A stretch of 64,000 nucleotides of DNA from Branchiibius cervicis (GCF_042661605.1 NZ_JBHSWJ010000002.1:2976001-3040000), one strand, 5' to 3'; counted from the stretch's first letter, positions 52,622 to 61,867 are shown. Translations and numbers: made by a program. Notes: generated from the letters alone by a model not told the origin.

Positions 52622-53620
52622 TCAGATCCAGTCGCGGTGGCGAAGGAAGGCGTACAGGCCGGCGCAGACGACGACGATCGACACCACGCTCATCCACAAC
52701 CCGAGGGGTTTGCCGAAACCCCAGTAGGGGATGTTCTGCCCGAACCAGCCGGTGATGGCCGTCGGGACGGCGATCACGGCCGCCCAACCGGCCAGTTTCT
52801 TCATCACGGTGTTCAGGCTGAGGTCCTGCAACGACAGGTTCGTCTCGAACACGGACGAGACCATGTCGCGAAGGGACTCGGTCCATTCCGCGGCGCGTAA
52901 GCAGTGGTCGTAGAGGTCTTGGTACCAGCCCTCGAGATCACGCGACATGTCCGATGACAGGTGGCGCATGAGGCCGCCCACGATCTCGCGCATCGGGGTG
53001 ATGATCCGCCGCAGCTGCACCAGATCCTTGCGCCGGCCGAAGATCTGTCGCTGGAAGTCACGCGTGGTACGCCGCTCTTCGAACAGCTGCCCCTCCAGAC
53101 CTTCCAACTCGTCGTCCATCTGCTGGATGGTGTCGAACTGGCTGTCGACCACCACGTCCAGGAGGCCGTGGACCAACGCCGGCACACCTTCCTTGGCGAC
53201 CTTCGGGTCGGCGTCCCAGACCTTTTCGACGGCGCCCATGTCGAACCCGTCGCCGCGGCGCACCGTCACCAACAACTTCTCGAACATGAAGATCGAGACC
53301 CGGTGCAATCGCAAGCGGCCGCTTTCGGGTGCCGACGCCGGACCGGACAGATCCGTTGCGTACGCCATGACGAACAAATGGTCGCCGTGACGGGTCAGCT
53401 TGGGCCGCTCGTAGGGCGCCAGCGCGTCCTCGATCGAGGTCGGGCTCAGGTGGACCCGGTGGCTGAGCTCGGTCAGGTCCTGCGCGCTGGGGTCGACCAG
53501 GTCGACCCACGCCAACCCGTCGGGCGCATCCAGCAGGTCCCCGATCTGCTTGCGGGGTACGTCGGACAAGGGCTCACCGCCGCGCCACCCCCGGACCTTG
53601 ATCGGGCAGGTGATCTCCAC
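52622..53620 (-). CDS. corA: CorA-family magnesium/divalent cation transporter
   Basis: 332 residues. A long cytoplasmic N-terminal domain (VRGWRGGEPLSDVP, HLSPTSIEDALAPYERPKL, FEKLLVTVRRGDGFDM) leads through a long helix to two C-terminal helices (LAGWAAVIAVPTAITGWFG and LWMSVVSIVVVCAGLYAFL). The loop motif after the first helix is GQNIPYWGF. The family's usual selectivity motif is GMN, so the middle residue differs here. Forms a pentameric channel in CorA proteins. It lies 12 bases from putA on the same strand. Confidence 0.9.
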   Translation of the reverse strand: MEITCPIKVRGWRGGEPLSDVPRKQIGDLLDAPDGLAWVDLVDPSAQDLTELSHRVHLSPTSIEDALAPYERPKLTRHGDHLFVMAYATDLSGPASAPESGRLRLHRVSIFMFEKLLVTVRRGDGFDMGAVEKVWDADPKVAKEGVPALVHGLLDVVVDSQFDTIQQMDDELEGLEGQLFEERRTTRDFQRQIFGRRKDLVQLRRIITPMREIVGGLMRHLSSDMSRDLEGWYQDLYDHCLRAAEWTESLRDMVSSVFETNLSLQDLSLNTVMKKLAGWAAVIAVPTAITGWFGQNIPYWGFGKPLGLWMSVVSIVVVCAGLYAFLRHRDWI

Positions 53621-53708
53621 CCCCTATTGTGCTCCGCGGTTCCGGGGCCGCCCAATCGCCCATCGCGGATGTCAGGACCTGACCTTCCGCGGGAGACAAT
53701 GACGGCAA

Positions 53709-54902
53709 ATGAGTCTCACCGTCACCTCCGCCTTGAACCGTCAGTCGTTCGCCGTCTACGCGTTGTTCCTGCTCAACGGGGCCGCCTTCGCCAGTTGGGC
53801 CTCGCGCCTACCGGACATCCGCAGCGCCCTCGGCCTGTCACTGGCCCACCTCGGTCTGCTGCTGCTGGTGGCCTCGCTGGCGAGCGTCTGCACGTTGCCG
53901 CTGTCCGGTGCGGTGATCCGCCGGCTGGGGCCGCGGCGTACCGAACGCATCGGTCTGGTGCTTGCCTGCGTCGGCCTGATCGGTGCCGGCGCTGCCACGT
54001 CCCTGGCCGGCGAGGTCGCCCTGGTGGTCCCGGGCATGGTGCTGATCGGGATCGGCATCTCCCTCTGGGACGTGACGATGAATCTGCAGGGCGCGACCGT
54101 CGAGAAGAAGCTCGGCCACTCGATCATGCCCCGCTATCACGCGGCCTTCAGTGCGGGCACCGTGCTCTTCGCGCTGATCGGGGCCGCGATGACGGCGCTG
54201 CACGTGCCGGTGGGTGTGCACCTGGTGATCACCTCGGCGGTGGTGTTCGTCGTCGGCTGGGTGTATTCGGCGCGTTTCGACGAGGACTCCGACGAGGCTG
54301 CTGACGACCAGGTGAGCAGTGCGCCGGCCCGTTCGGCCTGGCTGGAGCCGCGCACCCTGGCCATCGGAGTCGTCGTGTTGATCGCCGCCTTCACCGAGGG
54401 CACCGCCAACGACTGGATCTCCATCGCGATGGTCGACGGGCACGGCGTGCCGCACTGGGCCGGCGTCCTCGGGTTCGCGATCTTCCTGGGCTTCATGACG
54501 CTGGCCCGGGTCTTCGGCACCCACCTGCTGGACCGGTTCGGCCGCGTGGCGATGCTGCGGATGCTGTTCGCGATCGCCCTGGTGGGCAGCCTGCTGGTCG
54601 TCTTCGGCAACACCGCCTTGGCCTACCTCGGCGCGATGCTGTGGGGTGTCGGCGCCTCGATGGGCTTCCCGGTCGGCATCAGCGCCGCGACGGACGACCC
54701 GACCCGGGCCACCGCACGGTTGTCGGTGGTCACGACGATCGGCTACACGGCTTTCCTCGGCGGCCCGCCGCTGCTGGGGTTGCTCGGTGAGCACGTCGGC
54801 ATCCTGCACGCGCTGCTGGTCATCGGGATCGCCGCCGTCCTGGCGCTCGCGTTCGCACCGGCCACCGCCCCGCGCACACCGCCACGCACCACCGCGAGCT
54901 GA
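53709..54902 (+). CDS. Major facilitator superfamily transporter
   Basis: 397 residues, about 12 helices. Visible blocks are FLLNGAAFASWASRLPDIRS, GAVIRRLGPRRTERIGLV, GIGISLWDVTMNLQGATVEK and GTANDWISIAMVDGHGVP. The SWASRLPDIR and WDVxMNLQ motifs occur in a YbjJ/fucose-permease-like branch. Substrate unknown. It stands alone between corA (divergent) and a shared terminator. Confidence 0.85.
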   Translation: MSLTVTSALNRQSFAVYALFLLNGAAFASWASRLPDIRSALGLSLAHLGLLLLVASLASVCTLPLSGAVIRRLGPRRTERIGLVLACVGLIGAGAATSLAGEVALVVPGMVLIGIGISLWDVTMNLQGATVEKKLGHSIMPRYHAAFSAGTVLFALIGAAMTALHVPVGVHLVITSAVVFVVGWVYSARFDEDSDEAADDQVSSAPARSAWLEPRTLAIGVVVLIAAFTEGTANDWISIAMVDGHGVPHWAGVLGFAIFLGFMTLARVFGTHLLDRFGRVAMLRMLFAIALVGSLLVVFGNTALAYLGAMLWGVGASMGFPVGISAATDDPTRATARLSVVTTIGYTAFLGGPPLLGLLGEHVGILHALLVIGIAAVLALAFAPATAPRTPPRTTAS

Positions 54903-54909
54903 TCCGCGC

Positions 54910-54952
54910 ACAGACGAAAGCCCCGCCGGTTCCCGGCGGGGCTTTCGTCTGT
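54910..54952. terminator. Bidirectional hairpin terminator
   Basis: ACAGACGAAAGCCCCGCCGG and its complement CCGGCGGGGCTTTCGTCTGT form a perfect 20-base stem around TTC. It separates the MFS gene from the convergent NlpC/P60 gene, with pyrimidine-rich strands on both sides. Confidence 0.88.
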
Positions 54953-54963
54953 GCGGTCCTGGA

Positions 54964-55884
54964 TCAGGGGCGACCGTAACCGGACGGGGTCTGGTAGATC
55001 GGCTGCAGCTTCACGACCGTGCCCGGGTGCGGCGCGGCGATCATCATGCCGTTGCCGGCGTAGATGCCCACGTGGTAGGCCGGGTAGCCGAAGAACACCA
55101 GGTCACCGACCTGCGGGGTGCTCACCGAGGGCACCGAGGCCTGCTGGGCGGAAGCGGTGCGCGGCAGCGAGATGCCCAACTGGCGGTAGACGTAGCTGGT
55201 CAGGCCGGAGCAGTCGAAGCCACTGGGGCTGGAACCGCCGAGGATGTAGGGCACACCCAGGTAGCGCTTGGCGATCGCGATGACCGCGCTGTGCCCGCTC
55301 CCGCTGGGCAGCGACACCGAGCTACCGCCAGTGCTGCCGGAGTTACCCGAACCGGAGTTACCCGAACCGGAGTTGCCGGACGAGGAGTTGCCGGACCCGG
55401 AGTCGTTCGAGGAGGCCTGCGGGGCGGGCGTACGGGTGGCGGATCGCGAGGTGGAGGTCGTCGTCTGACGGTGCGTCGTGGCCGCCGGCGCGGGGGCCGG
55501 CTGGGTGTAGGTCTTGGCCGCGATCGACTCCAGCAACGGCTTGGCGGCCGGTGCGGCAGCGACCAGCTTGCTCAGGTCGAGCAGCGCACTGTGCTGCGCG
55601 GCGGTATCGGCCACCGCGGCCGAGACCTGAGCGGAGTTGCTGCTCAGGCCGAGGTTGACGAAAGCGGCCGACTCGGCCTGCGTGTTGCTAGCGGTCGTGA
55701 CCCTGGTGGCCGCCGACGGCGACGCCGACGCGACCTGGGGCACGGCGACCGCGGCGGCGATCCCGCCGGAGACGGCGACTGCGGCGGAGACGCGCGCAGT
55801 GGAGTTCATGGTGGTGGCGAGCTTGCCCGGCGCGCGGTGGCGGCCCTTGGCGCGCGAGAAAGAAGCAGGAACGAGTCCGGTCAC
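54964..55884 (-). CDS. Secreted NlpC/P60 peptidoglycan hydrolase
   Basis: 306 residues. A long signal region (to about residue 55, ending VASA-SPSA) leads to a spacer with QPAPAPAATTHR and a run of GSGNS-type repeats (about 165-190). The NlpC/P60 domain (about 200-306) has RYLGVPYILGGSSPSGFDCS with the catalytic Cys, GDLVFFGYPAYHVGIYAGNG with the catalytic His and a closing MIAAPHPGTVV. It cuts cell-wall peptides. A c-di-AMP riboswitch precedes it. The repeats may be unstable. Confidence 0.9.
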   Translation of the reverse strand: MTGLVPASFSRAKGRHRAPGKLATTMNSTARVSAAVAVSGGIAAAVAVPQVASASPSAATRVTTASNTQAESAAFVNLGLSSNSAQVSAAVADTAAQHSALLDLSKLVAAAPAAKPLLESIAAKTYTQPAPAPAATTHRQTTTSTSRSATRTPAPQASSNDSGSGNSSSGNSGSGNSGSGNSGSTGGSSVSLPSGSGHSAVIAIAKRYLGVPYILGGSSPSGFDCSGLTSYVYRQLGISLPRTASAQQASVPSVSTPQVGDLVFFGYPAYHVGIYAGNGMMIAAPHPGTVVKLQPIYQTPSGYGRP

Positions 55885-55917
55885 GGTGAGTAATACCTCT
55901 CATGGATGCCTGCGAGG

Positions 55918-56082
55918 TGAGCTGTCGGGCTCGGGTCAAGAGGTCCCCGGACTCCTGGACGCTCCCCGTTGCGTCAGTCGTCTTAGCCCCGAGACCGCCG
56001 GTGAAGACGGTCGAAGGTGGGTCCCCCGCTCCTGCCGTGCGGACACGCGTTGTGCTCATCATCCGGCGGCAGGATTCGGCAT
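55918..56082 (-). ncRNA. c-di-AMP (ydaO-yuaA) riboswitch leader
   Basis: On the minus strand this leader reads GCCGAATCCTGCCGCC (from 56080), GCAGGAGCGGGGGACCCACC (to about 56017) and GGGGCTAAGACGA near 55980-55990. It ends in a purine-rich stretch before the coding region. These blocks, in this order, are the conserved core of ydaO elements, which precede cell-wall hydrolase genes in many actinobacteria. High c-di-AMP would lower expression. Exact ends are approximate. Confidence 0.88.
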
Positions 56083-56219
56083 GCCGGCTGGTGAGGCAGC
56101 CCCCGGTTGGCGACTGCCGGATCAACTTACATCAGACAAAGGCCTAGATCACAAACTGATCACGGACTCCTGCGCAAAGTCCCAGGGTGTTACCAGTTTG
56201 GACGTGATCTGTGTCACAT

Positions 56220-56924
56220 TCACTGCTGGACGAACACGTGATACGCGATGTCCCTGGGTAGCGAAAGGCTCTGTGCGGCCTCGGCATCGGCGGTCTTGAC
56301 CTGCACCAGAACCCGGCCGTCGGCCTCGCGGTTGGCCGTGACGCGTACGCCGGGGGCGATGCCCGCGCCGGTCAACAGCGCGAGGGTTTCGTACTCCGCC
56401 TGCGCCGGCTCGCCGATCCGGCGGACCAGCAGGTCCGCGGGCTCGGTGCCCACCACCTCGGTCAGTGAGATCACCCCATCCCGGAAGCGCTCCGGGGACT
56501 CGGGCAGGCCGAGTTCGTCCAGGCCGGGGATCGGGTTGCCGTACGGCGAGATGTGCTGCTCGTCCAGCAGCCCCAGGATCTTGCGCTCGACGCGTTCGCT
56601 CATGACGTGCTCCCAACGGCACGCCTCTTCGTGGACGTACTGCAGCTCCAGGCCGATCACGTCCACCAGCAGGCGCTCGGCGATCCGGTGCTTGCGCATG
56701 ACCCGGGTTGCCAGCTCACGGCCCTTGTCCGTCAGTTCCAGGTGCCGGTCCCCCGCCAGCGTCAGCAGTCCGTCGCGTTCCATCCGGGCCACCGTCTGGG
56801 AAACCGTCGGACCGGAGTGACCCAACCGCTCGGCGATGCGGGCCCGCAGCGGCACGATGCCTTCTTCCTCGAGGTCGAAGATCGTCCGCAGATACATCTC
56901 GGTGGTGTCGATGAGGTCGCTCAC
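56220..56924 (-). CDS. ideR: Iron-dependent repressor IdeR/DtxR
   Basis: 234 residues. The winged helix is MYLRTIFDLEEEGIVPLRAR and SGPTVSQTVARMERDGLL. The metal sites are complete with DtxR numbering: Met10, His79, Glu83, His98, Cys102, Glu105 and His106 (EEACRWEHVMSERVER). The C-terminal SH3-like domain follows residue 150. With iron or manganese bound it represses uptake genes. No convincing IdeR box is seen in the adjacent region. Confidence 0.94.
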   Translation of the reverse strand: MSDLIDTTEMYLRTIFDLEEEGIVPLRARIAERLGHSGPTVSQTVARMERDGLLTLAGDRHLELTDKGRELATRVMRKHRIAERLLVDVIGLELQYVHEEACRWEHVMSERVERKILGLLDEQHISPYGNPIPGLDELGLPESPERFRDGVISLTEVVGTEPADLLVRRIGEPAQAEYETLALLTGAGIAPGVRVTANREADGRVLVQVKTADAEAAQSLSLPRDIAYHVFVQQ

Positions 56925-57291
56925 GGTGCTGATTGTTCCTTACCCAACGAAGGTTCGCCTATCTGTGCCTGCGGAACAAATTCCGGCCGCCAAACATGCC
57001 CGCCGAAAAGTGGTTGCCGCGATCGGGAACCCCTGCCTACCGTTGCCCTACACGAGAGAGGAGGTGGTCCTGTAGTGATTTCAGCAAGGACGCGTGAGGT
57101 GGTTGCGCGCTAGCGCACGCCATCGAAGGACGCCGGACGAACCGCCGGCTCCGTGACTCGATGGACGCCGCGCCTGCGAATTCCACGCAGCCGCCGCAGC
57201 CCGCGGGCGGATGCCTCGTCCAGCATCCACGTCGACCCTCGTCGACAGCCCGCGGGCTGTTCCACGCCCGGGGACGCCGCGACCGGCGACG
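56925..57291. other. 367-base intergenic region with a possible 12-residue ORF
   Basis: Only one small ORF looks translatable: GTG 57075 to TAG 57111-57113, reading VISARTREVVAR. It has AGGAGG ten bases upstream and runs on the plus strand, where no adjacent gene follows (pdxH is on the other strand). The rest shows a palindrome at 57245-57260 and GC-rich sequence without a convincing gene. Reading frames crossing 57110-57290 on both strands lack start signals and known motifs. Confidence 0.4.
57245..57260. repeat. Perfect 16-bp palindrome
   Basis: ACAGCCCGCGGGCTGT is fully self-complementary. It lies about 32 bases past the pdxH stop codon on that gene's 3' side. With no loop it is a poor terminator, and may be a protein site or chance in GC-rich DNA. 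Confidence 0.4.
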
Positions 57292-57999
57292 CTACGGCTG
57301 GCGGCGCTCGATCCGCCACGCGTCGTGATCGGCCAGGGTGCCGGGCGCCGTACGCACATAGACCAACCGGTCGTGCTGACGGCTGTGCCGCCCGGCCCAC
57401 AACTCGACCTCGTCGCACCGGATCAGGTAGCCGCCCCAGAAATCCGGCAGCGGTACGTCGCCCGGTTCCCCGCGGTCGGGCCACCGGTGGGCATAGTGCT
57501 CGGTCCTCTCATCCAGCACGGCACGCCGCTCCAGGGGCTCGGACTGCGCGGACGCCCACGCGCCGATCCGGGAGCCATAGGGCCGGGAACGGAAGTATTC
57601 GGCGACGACATCGCGCGCCAGTTCCTCGGCGGAGCCGGTAAAGCGGATGGCCCGGAACATCGGCGGCCAGGTCAGCGCGGCCGCGATCCGCGGATTCGCA
57701 GCCAGGTCGCGACCCTTGAGTGAGTTGAGGTTGGTGTAGAAACCCGGCCCGTGCGGGGTCAGGTAGCGCATCAGCACGGTGCGCACGTGCGGCTGGCCCT
57801 GCGCGTCCGCGGTCGCGACGCTGAGCGCATCGGGCTCGGGCACGTCGTCGGCGACCAATGAGCGCTCCCGGGCGGCCTCGATCCACCCGGTGATCGCCGT
57901 CCACGGATCGCCGGGCAACATCGCCTCGTCGATGCCCTCGCCGTCGTAGTCCCAGCGGGCCACCTGGATCAGCTCTTCTCGCCCGTCGAAATCCGCCAC
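57292..57999 (-). CDS. pdxH: Pyridoxamine 5'-phosphate oxidase
   Basis: About 235 residues. It contains DPWTAITGWIEAARER, DALSVATADAQGQPHVRTVL, GPGFYTNLNSLKGRDLAANP, GSAEELARDVVAEYFRSRP and the C-terminal signature ADHDAWRIERRQP, the usual RxEWRIERLxP ending. FMN-dependent, it makes pyridoxal phosphate. The start is uncertain: GTG 57999 abuts GGAGG, and GTG 58023 upstream has no clear site. It is divergent from serC, a PLP enzyme. Confidence 0.9.
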   Translation of the reverse strand: MADFDGREELIQVARWDYDGEGIDEAMLPGDPWTAITGWIEAARERSLVADDVPEPDALSVATADAQGQPHVRTVLMRYLTPHGPGFYTNLNSLKGRDLAANPRIAAALTWPPMFRAIRFTGSAEELARDVVAEYFRSRPYGSRIGAWASAQSEPLERRAVLDERTEHYAHRWPDRGEPGDVPLPDFWGGYLIRCDEVELWAGRHSRQHDRLVYVRTAPGTLADHDAWRIERRQP

Positions 58000-58033
58000 C
58001 CTCCTAACGTACGGCGCTGGCACACTGGCGCGC

Positions 58034-59140
58034 ATGGTCGACTTGGTGATCCCGCCCGAACTGCGACCCGTCGACGGCCGCTTCGGCTCCGGGCCGAGCA
58101 AGATCCGCCCCGCCCAACTGGACTACCTGGTCGCGACCGGTCAGTCAGTGCTGGGTACGTCGCACCGGCAGGCACCCGTCAAGCGACTCGTCGCCGAGAT
58201 CCGTGAACGCCTGGCCGTCTTCTTCGACCTGCCGCAGGGTTACGAGGTCATCCTCGGGATGGGCGGTTCTACGACCTTCTGGGACGTGGCCGCGTTCAGC
58301 CTGGTCCGCGAGCGCGCCGCGCACGCGGTCTTCGGGGAGTTCACCGCCAAGTTCGCGGCGGCCACCGGGGGCGCACCCTGGCTGCGGGAACCGCTCGTCG
58401 TCGAGGCTCCCGCCGGTTCGGTGGCCCTCCTGGGCCCGGCCGAGGTGGATGTCTACGCCACAGCGCACAACGAGACCTCGACCGGCGCGGCCAGTCCGAT
58501 CCAGCGCCCGGCCGCGAACGGCTTGTTCGTGGTGGACGCAACCTCCGCCGCCGCCGGGATGGCGATCGACGTCGCGGAGACGGACGTCTACTACTTCGCC
58601 CCGCAGAAGGCCCTGGCCTCCGACGGCGGCCTGTGGATCGCGCTGATGTCGCCGGCCGCGCTCGAGCGCACCGCCGAGATCGCCGCCTCGGACCGCTATA
58701 TACCCGCCAGCCTGAGTTTGCAGACGGCCGTGGACAATTCGCGCCTCGAGCAGACCTTGAACACCCCCGCACTGGCCACCCTGGCGCTGCTACTGGACCA
58801 GCTGCGCTGGCTGGACGCGTTGGGCGGTCTGACAGGGGCGGCCGCCCGCACGGCGGAGAGCAGCGGGCGCCTCTACGCGTGGGCCGACGCATCGCCGTAC
58901 GCCGAGCCGTTCGTCTCCGAGCCGGGTTTGCGCTCCCCGGTCGTCGGCACGATCGACTTCGGCGAGCAGGTCGACGCGAAGGCGCTGGCCGCCGCGCTGC
59001 GCGCGAACGGGATCGTGGACACCGAGCCGTACCGCAAACTCGGCCGCAACCAGCTGCGGATCGGGATGTACCCAGCGGTCGACCCCGATGACGTGTCCGC
59101 GCTGACTGCCTGCATCGACTACGCGGTCGAACGGCTCTGA
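58034..59140 (+). CDS. serC: Phosphoserine aminotransferase
   Basis: 368 residues, actinobacterial SerC type. RFGSGPSKIRPAQLDYL, LGTSHRQAPVK, VILGMGGSTTFWDVAAFSLV, AHNETSTGAASPI, the PLP-lysine region YYFAPQKALASDGGLW and NTPALATLALLLDQLRWLDA are all visible. It converts 3-phosphohydroxypyruvate to phosphoserine with glutamate. The ATG has no strong ribosome site. Close divergence from pdxH may allow joint control. Confidence 0.94.
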   Translation: MVDLVIPPELRPVDGRFGSGPSKIRPAQLDYLVATGQSVLGTSHRQAPVKRLVAEIRERLAVFFDLPQGYEVILGMGGSTTFWDVAAFSLVRERAAHAVFGEFTAKFAAATGGAPWLREPLVVEAPAGSVALLGPAEVDVYATAHNETSTGAASPIQRPAANGLFVVDATSAAAGMAIDVAETDVYYFAPQKALASDGGLWIALMSPAALERTAEIAASDRYIPASLSLQTAVDNSRLEQTLNTPALATLALLLDQLRWLDALGGLTGAAARTAESSGRLYAWADASPYAEPFVSEPGLRSPVVGTIDFGEQVDAKALAAALRANGIVDTEPYRKLGRNQLRIGMYPAVDPDDVSALTACIDYAVERL

Positions 59141-59158
59141 CCATCGCGCCCGGCGCGG

Positions 59159-61744
59159 ATGGTTGACTGGACTCCCGTGACCGACGCGTTGAACCTGACC
59201 CAGGCCGAGTGCGAACAGCGTGCGAGCGTGGTGCACGATCCGGTGTACGCCATCGGCGTCGACCTCACGCACGCCGCCGACCCGACCGCGACCAGCTTCA
59301 CCTCCCACACCCGGCTGACCTTCGAGGCCACCGGCGCATCGACGTGGTTGGACCTGGTGGCCGACTCGATCGAATCGGCGACGCTCAACGGCCAGCCGAT
59401 CGATCCCGCCACGTACGACGGGGCCCGGCTCCCGCTCGAACCTCTCCTGCCGCACAACGTCGTCGAGGTCACTGCCCGCTGCGCGTTCCGCAACACCGGC
59501 GACGGCCTGCACCGGTTCACCGACCCGCAGGACGCGAACACCTACCTGTACACGCATTTCGAGCCCACGGATGCACGACGGATGTTCGCGTGCTTCGAAC
59601 AGCCGGATCTCAAAGCGCACTTCGAGGTGACGGTGACCGCTCCGACGCCGTGGCAGGTGCGCAGCAACCAGCCGGCCGTCGCCGACCAGCAGCAGGGCGA
59701 GGTCACGGTCACCCGGTTCGGGCAGACCCCGTTGATGTCGACCTATCTGGTGGCGCTCGCGGCCGGCCCCTACGCCACGACCTCCGACCGACACGTCATC
59801 GTGCGCGCCGACGGCAGCCGCCAAGAGATCGAACTGGGTCTGCTGTGCCGGCAGACGATGCGCGAATACCTCGATGAACAAGACATTTTCACCGTCACGA
59901 AGCAGGGGCTCGACTTCTTCGACGCGCACTTCGGGGTCGCCTACCCGTGGGGCAAGTACGAGCAGGTGTTCGTCCCCGAGTACAACATCGGGGCGATGGA
60001 AAACCCGGGCCTGGTGTCCTGGAACGAGAACTTCCTCTACCGCGGCGGCGCGACGCAGACCCAGCGCGGGCAGCGGGCGGAGGTCATCCTGCACGAGATG
60101 TCGCACATGTGGTTCGGGGATCTGGCCACGATGCAATGGTGGGACGGCCTGTGGCTCAAGGAGTCGTTCGCCGACCTGATGGGCTACCAGGTGGCGCAGG
60201 CGGCGACCCGGTACCCCGACGGGTGGGTGCAGTTGGCCCTGGGTCGCAAGCAGTGGGCCTACACCGAGGACCAGATGCCGACGACCCACCCCATCGTGGC
60301 CACGATCCCGGACCTCGAGGCCGCCCGGCAGAACTTCGACGGCATCAGCTACGCCAAGGGAGCGGCCACCCTGAAGCAACTCTCGACGTACGTCGGGACC
60401 GACCGCTTCTTCGCCGGCGCGCGCAGCTATTTCGCCGAACACGCCTACGGCTCGACGACCCTCGATGACCTCCTGACGGCCATGGAGGGTGCAAGCGGGG
60501 AGGATCTGCGCGAGTGGGCCCGGGCCTGGTGGCAGACCTCCGGTCCCAGTCACCTGACCCCGGTGGTCACCCGGTTGTCCGACGGATCGATCAGTGCGCT
60601 GAGCATCGAGCAACACGGTGTCGACCACGTGACCGGGCAGAGCATCCTGCGCCCGCACCGGTTCACCGTGAGCCTGTACGCCGTGTTGGGCGGCGATCTC
60701 GAATGCGTGTCCACCTTCCCGGTCACCCTGACCGAGCAGCGGTTGGCGATCCCGGAGGCGATCGGCCTGGCCGCCGACCTGATCGTGGTGAACGCCGCGG
60801 ACGAGACGTACGCCGTGACCCGACTGGATGCCGGATCCCTGGAGACCGCCGAGCGCTGGCTGGCGCGGATCGAGCCGGATCTGACCCGGGCGGTGACCTG
60901 GTCGACCCTGTGGGGAATGGTCCGCGACGGCGCCCTGTCGGCAGCCACCTTCGCCGACGTGTTCGCGACCCAGGCGGTCGCCGAGGTCAACCCGTCCATC
61001 CTGACGGTCCTGGTGCAGTTCGGCGCCGAAGCCGTCGGCACCTACACCCCGGCGGCCCATCGCTCGCAGCAGGCGGCACGGCTGGTGCGCATCTGCCTGG
61101 ACCGGGTCGCGCAGGCTGTGCCCGGCTCGGACGAGCGGCTGACCTGGGTGCGCGGTGTCGCCGGTCTCGCGGCGATGAGCGATACCTGCGCCGACGAGGT
61201 GGCCGCCCTGGCCACCAGCCAGGACCTCCCGACCGATCTGCGCTGGCGACTCGCCAATTCCCTTGCGGCGACCGGGAGTTGGTCCGTTGCGGACCTGGAC
61301 GCCCAGTTGGCCGGCGATGACACGATGACCGGCCGCACGGCGTACGCGCAGGCGGTCGCCTCCCGCCCCGGGCGGGCGGTCAAGGAGCAGGTCTGGAAAT
61401 CGCTCACCGACGGTTCGCGGTTGTCCAACGACCACCGTCGCGCTCTGCTGGCCGGCTACCGACAGCCGTTCAGCGCCGCCGACACGCAGGCCGACTTCCC
61501 GGCGTACCTCGACCATCTCGAGGACTGGTGGAACACCCTGGGCCAGACCGACGCCGAGCGGATGATCATGGGCCTGTTCCCGTTGGTCGACATCGCGGAC
61601 GGCGACCCGGCCACGCATCCGGTGCTGACCGGTGCGCGCACCTGGTTGCTGGAGCACGAGGACGCACCGGCCGCGCTCTACCGCACGGTGCAGCAGGCAC
61701 TGGCCATCGCGGAGCGCTCGATCACCGCGCAAACGGCGTACTGA
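59159..61744 (+). CDS. pepN: Aminopeptidase N (M1 family)
   Basis: 861 residues, usual length. The exopeptidase motif is YNIGAMENPGLVSWNENFLY. The zinc site is HEMSHMWFGDLATMQWWDGL with Glu in WLKESFADLMGY (HExxH-x18-E). A C-terminal helical ERAP1-like domain follows (about 530-850). No signal peptide, so it is a cytosolic peptidase. It starts 18 bases after serC and may be read with it. Confidence 0.95.
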   Translation: MVDWTPVTDALNLTQAECEQRASVVHDPVYAIGVDLTHAADPTATSFTSHTRLTFEATGASTWLDLVADSIESATLNGQPIDPATYDGARLPLEPLLPHNVVEVTARCAFRNTGDGLHRFTDPQDANTYLYTHFEPTDARRMFACFEQPDLKAHFEVTVTAPTPWQVRSNQPAVADQQQGEVTVTRFGQTPLMSTYLVALAAGPYATTSDRHVIVRADGSRQEIELGLLCRQTMREYLDEQDIFTVTKQGLDFFDAHFGVAYPWGKYEQVFVPEYNIGAMENPGLVSWNENFLYRGGATQTQRGQRAEVILHEMSHMWFGDLATMQWWDGLWLKESFADLMGYQVAQAATRYPDGWVQLALGRKQWAYTEDQMPTTHPIVATIPDLEAARQNFDGISYAKGAATLKQLSTYVGTDRFFAGARSYFAEHAYGSTTLDDLLTAMEGASGEDLREWARAWWQTSGPSHLTPVVTRLSDGSISALSIEQHGVDHVTGQSILRPHRFTVSLYAVLGGDLECVSTFPVTLTEQRLAIPEAIGLAADLIVVNAADETYAVTRLDAGSLETAERWLARIEPDLTRAVTWSTLWGMVRDGALSAATFADVFATQAVAEVNPSILTVLVQFGAEAVGTYTPAAHRSQQAARLVRICLDRVAQAVPGSDERLTWVRGVAGLAAMSDTCADEVAALATSQDLPTDLRWRLANSLAATGSWSVADLDAQLAGDDTMTGRTAYAQAVASRPGRAVKEQVWKSLTDGSRLSNDHRRALLAGYRQPFSAADTQADFPAYLDHLEDWWNTLGQTDAERMIMGLFPLVDIADGDPATHPVLTGARTWLLEHEDAPAALYRTVQQALAIAERSITAQTAY

Positions 61745-61777
61745 CCGGCCGGCCGGGCACCGGCGCGGACAGACGGA

Positions 61778-61867
61778 TCAGTGCAGGACGGCAGCGAGCA
61801 CGGGTACGCCGATCAGCGCGACCAGCGCGACGATCACGATGATCCGGCGTGAGCGGGGCGACATCAT
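61778..61867 (-). CDS. 29-residue single-helix membrane peptide
   Basis: MMSPRSRRIIVIVALVALIG and a nine-residue hydrophobic end (VPVLAAVLH). The first ATG at 61867 overlaps the TGA of the MFS pump in ATGA style, so it is translationally coupled to it. A basic cytoplasmic start and one helix suggest a small membrane partner of the pump. It is below usual gene-finding limits. No family known to me. Confidence 0.5.
   Translation of the reverse strand: MMSPRSRRIIVIVALVALIGVPVLAAVLH

Noticed and set aside
56940..56970. IdeR box next to ideR
   Set aside because: GGCGAACCTT on the minus strand matches only one half of the 19-bp consensus. The other half is absent.
57153..57723. Plus-strand Arg/Pro-rich frames opposite pdxH
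   Set aside because: They run antisense to a recognised enzyme and lack any family feature.
58790..61732. 980-codon minus-strand frame opposite pepN and the end of serC
   Set aside because: Same antisense effect. pepN has all catalytic motifs on the plus strand, and the shadow shows only low-complexity Arg/Gly/Val sequence.
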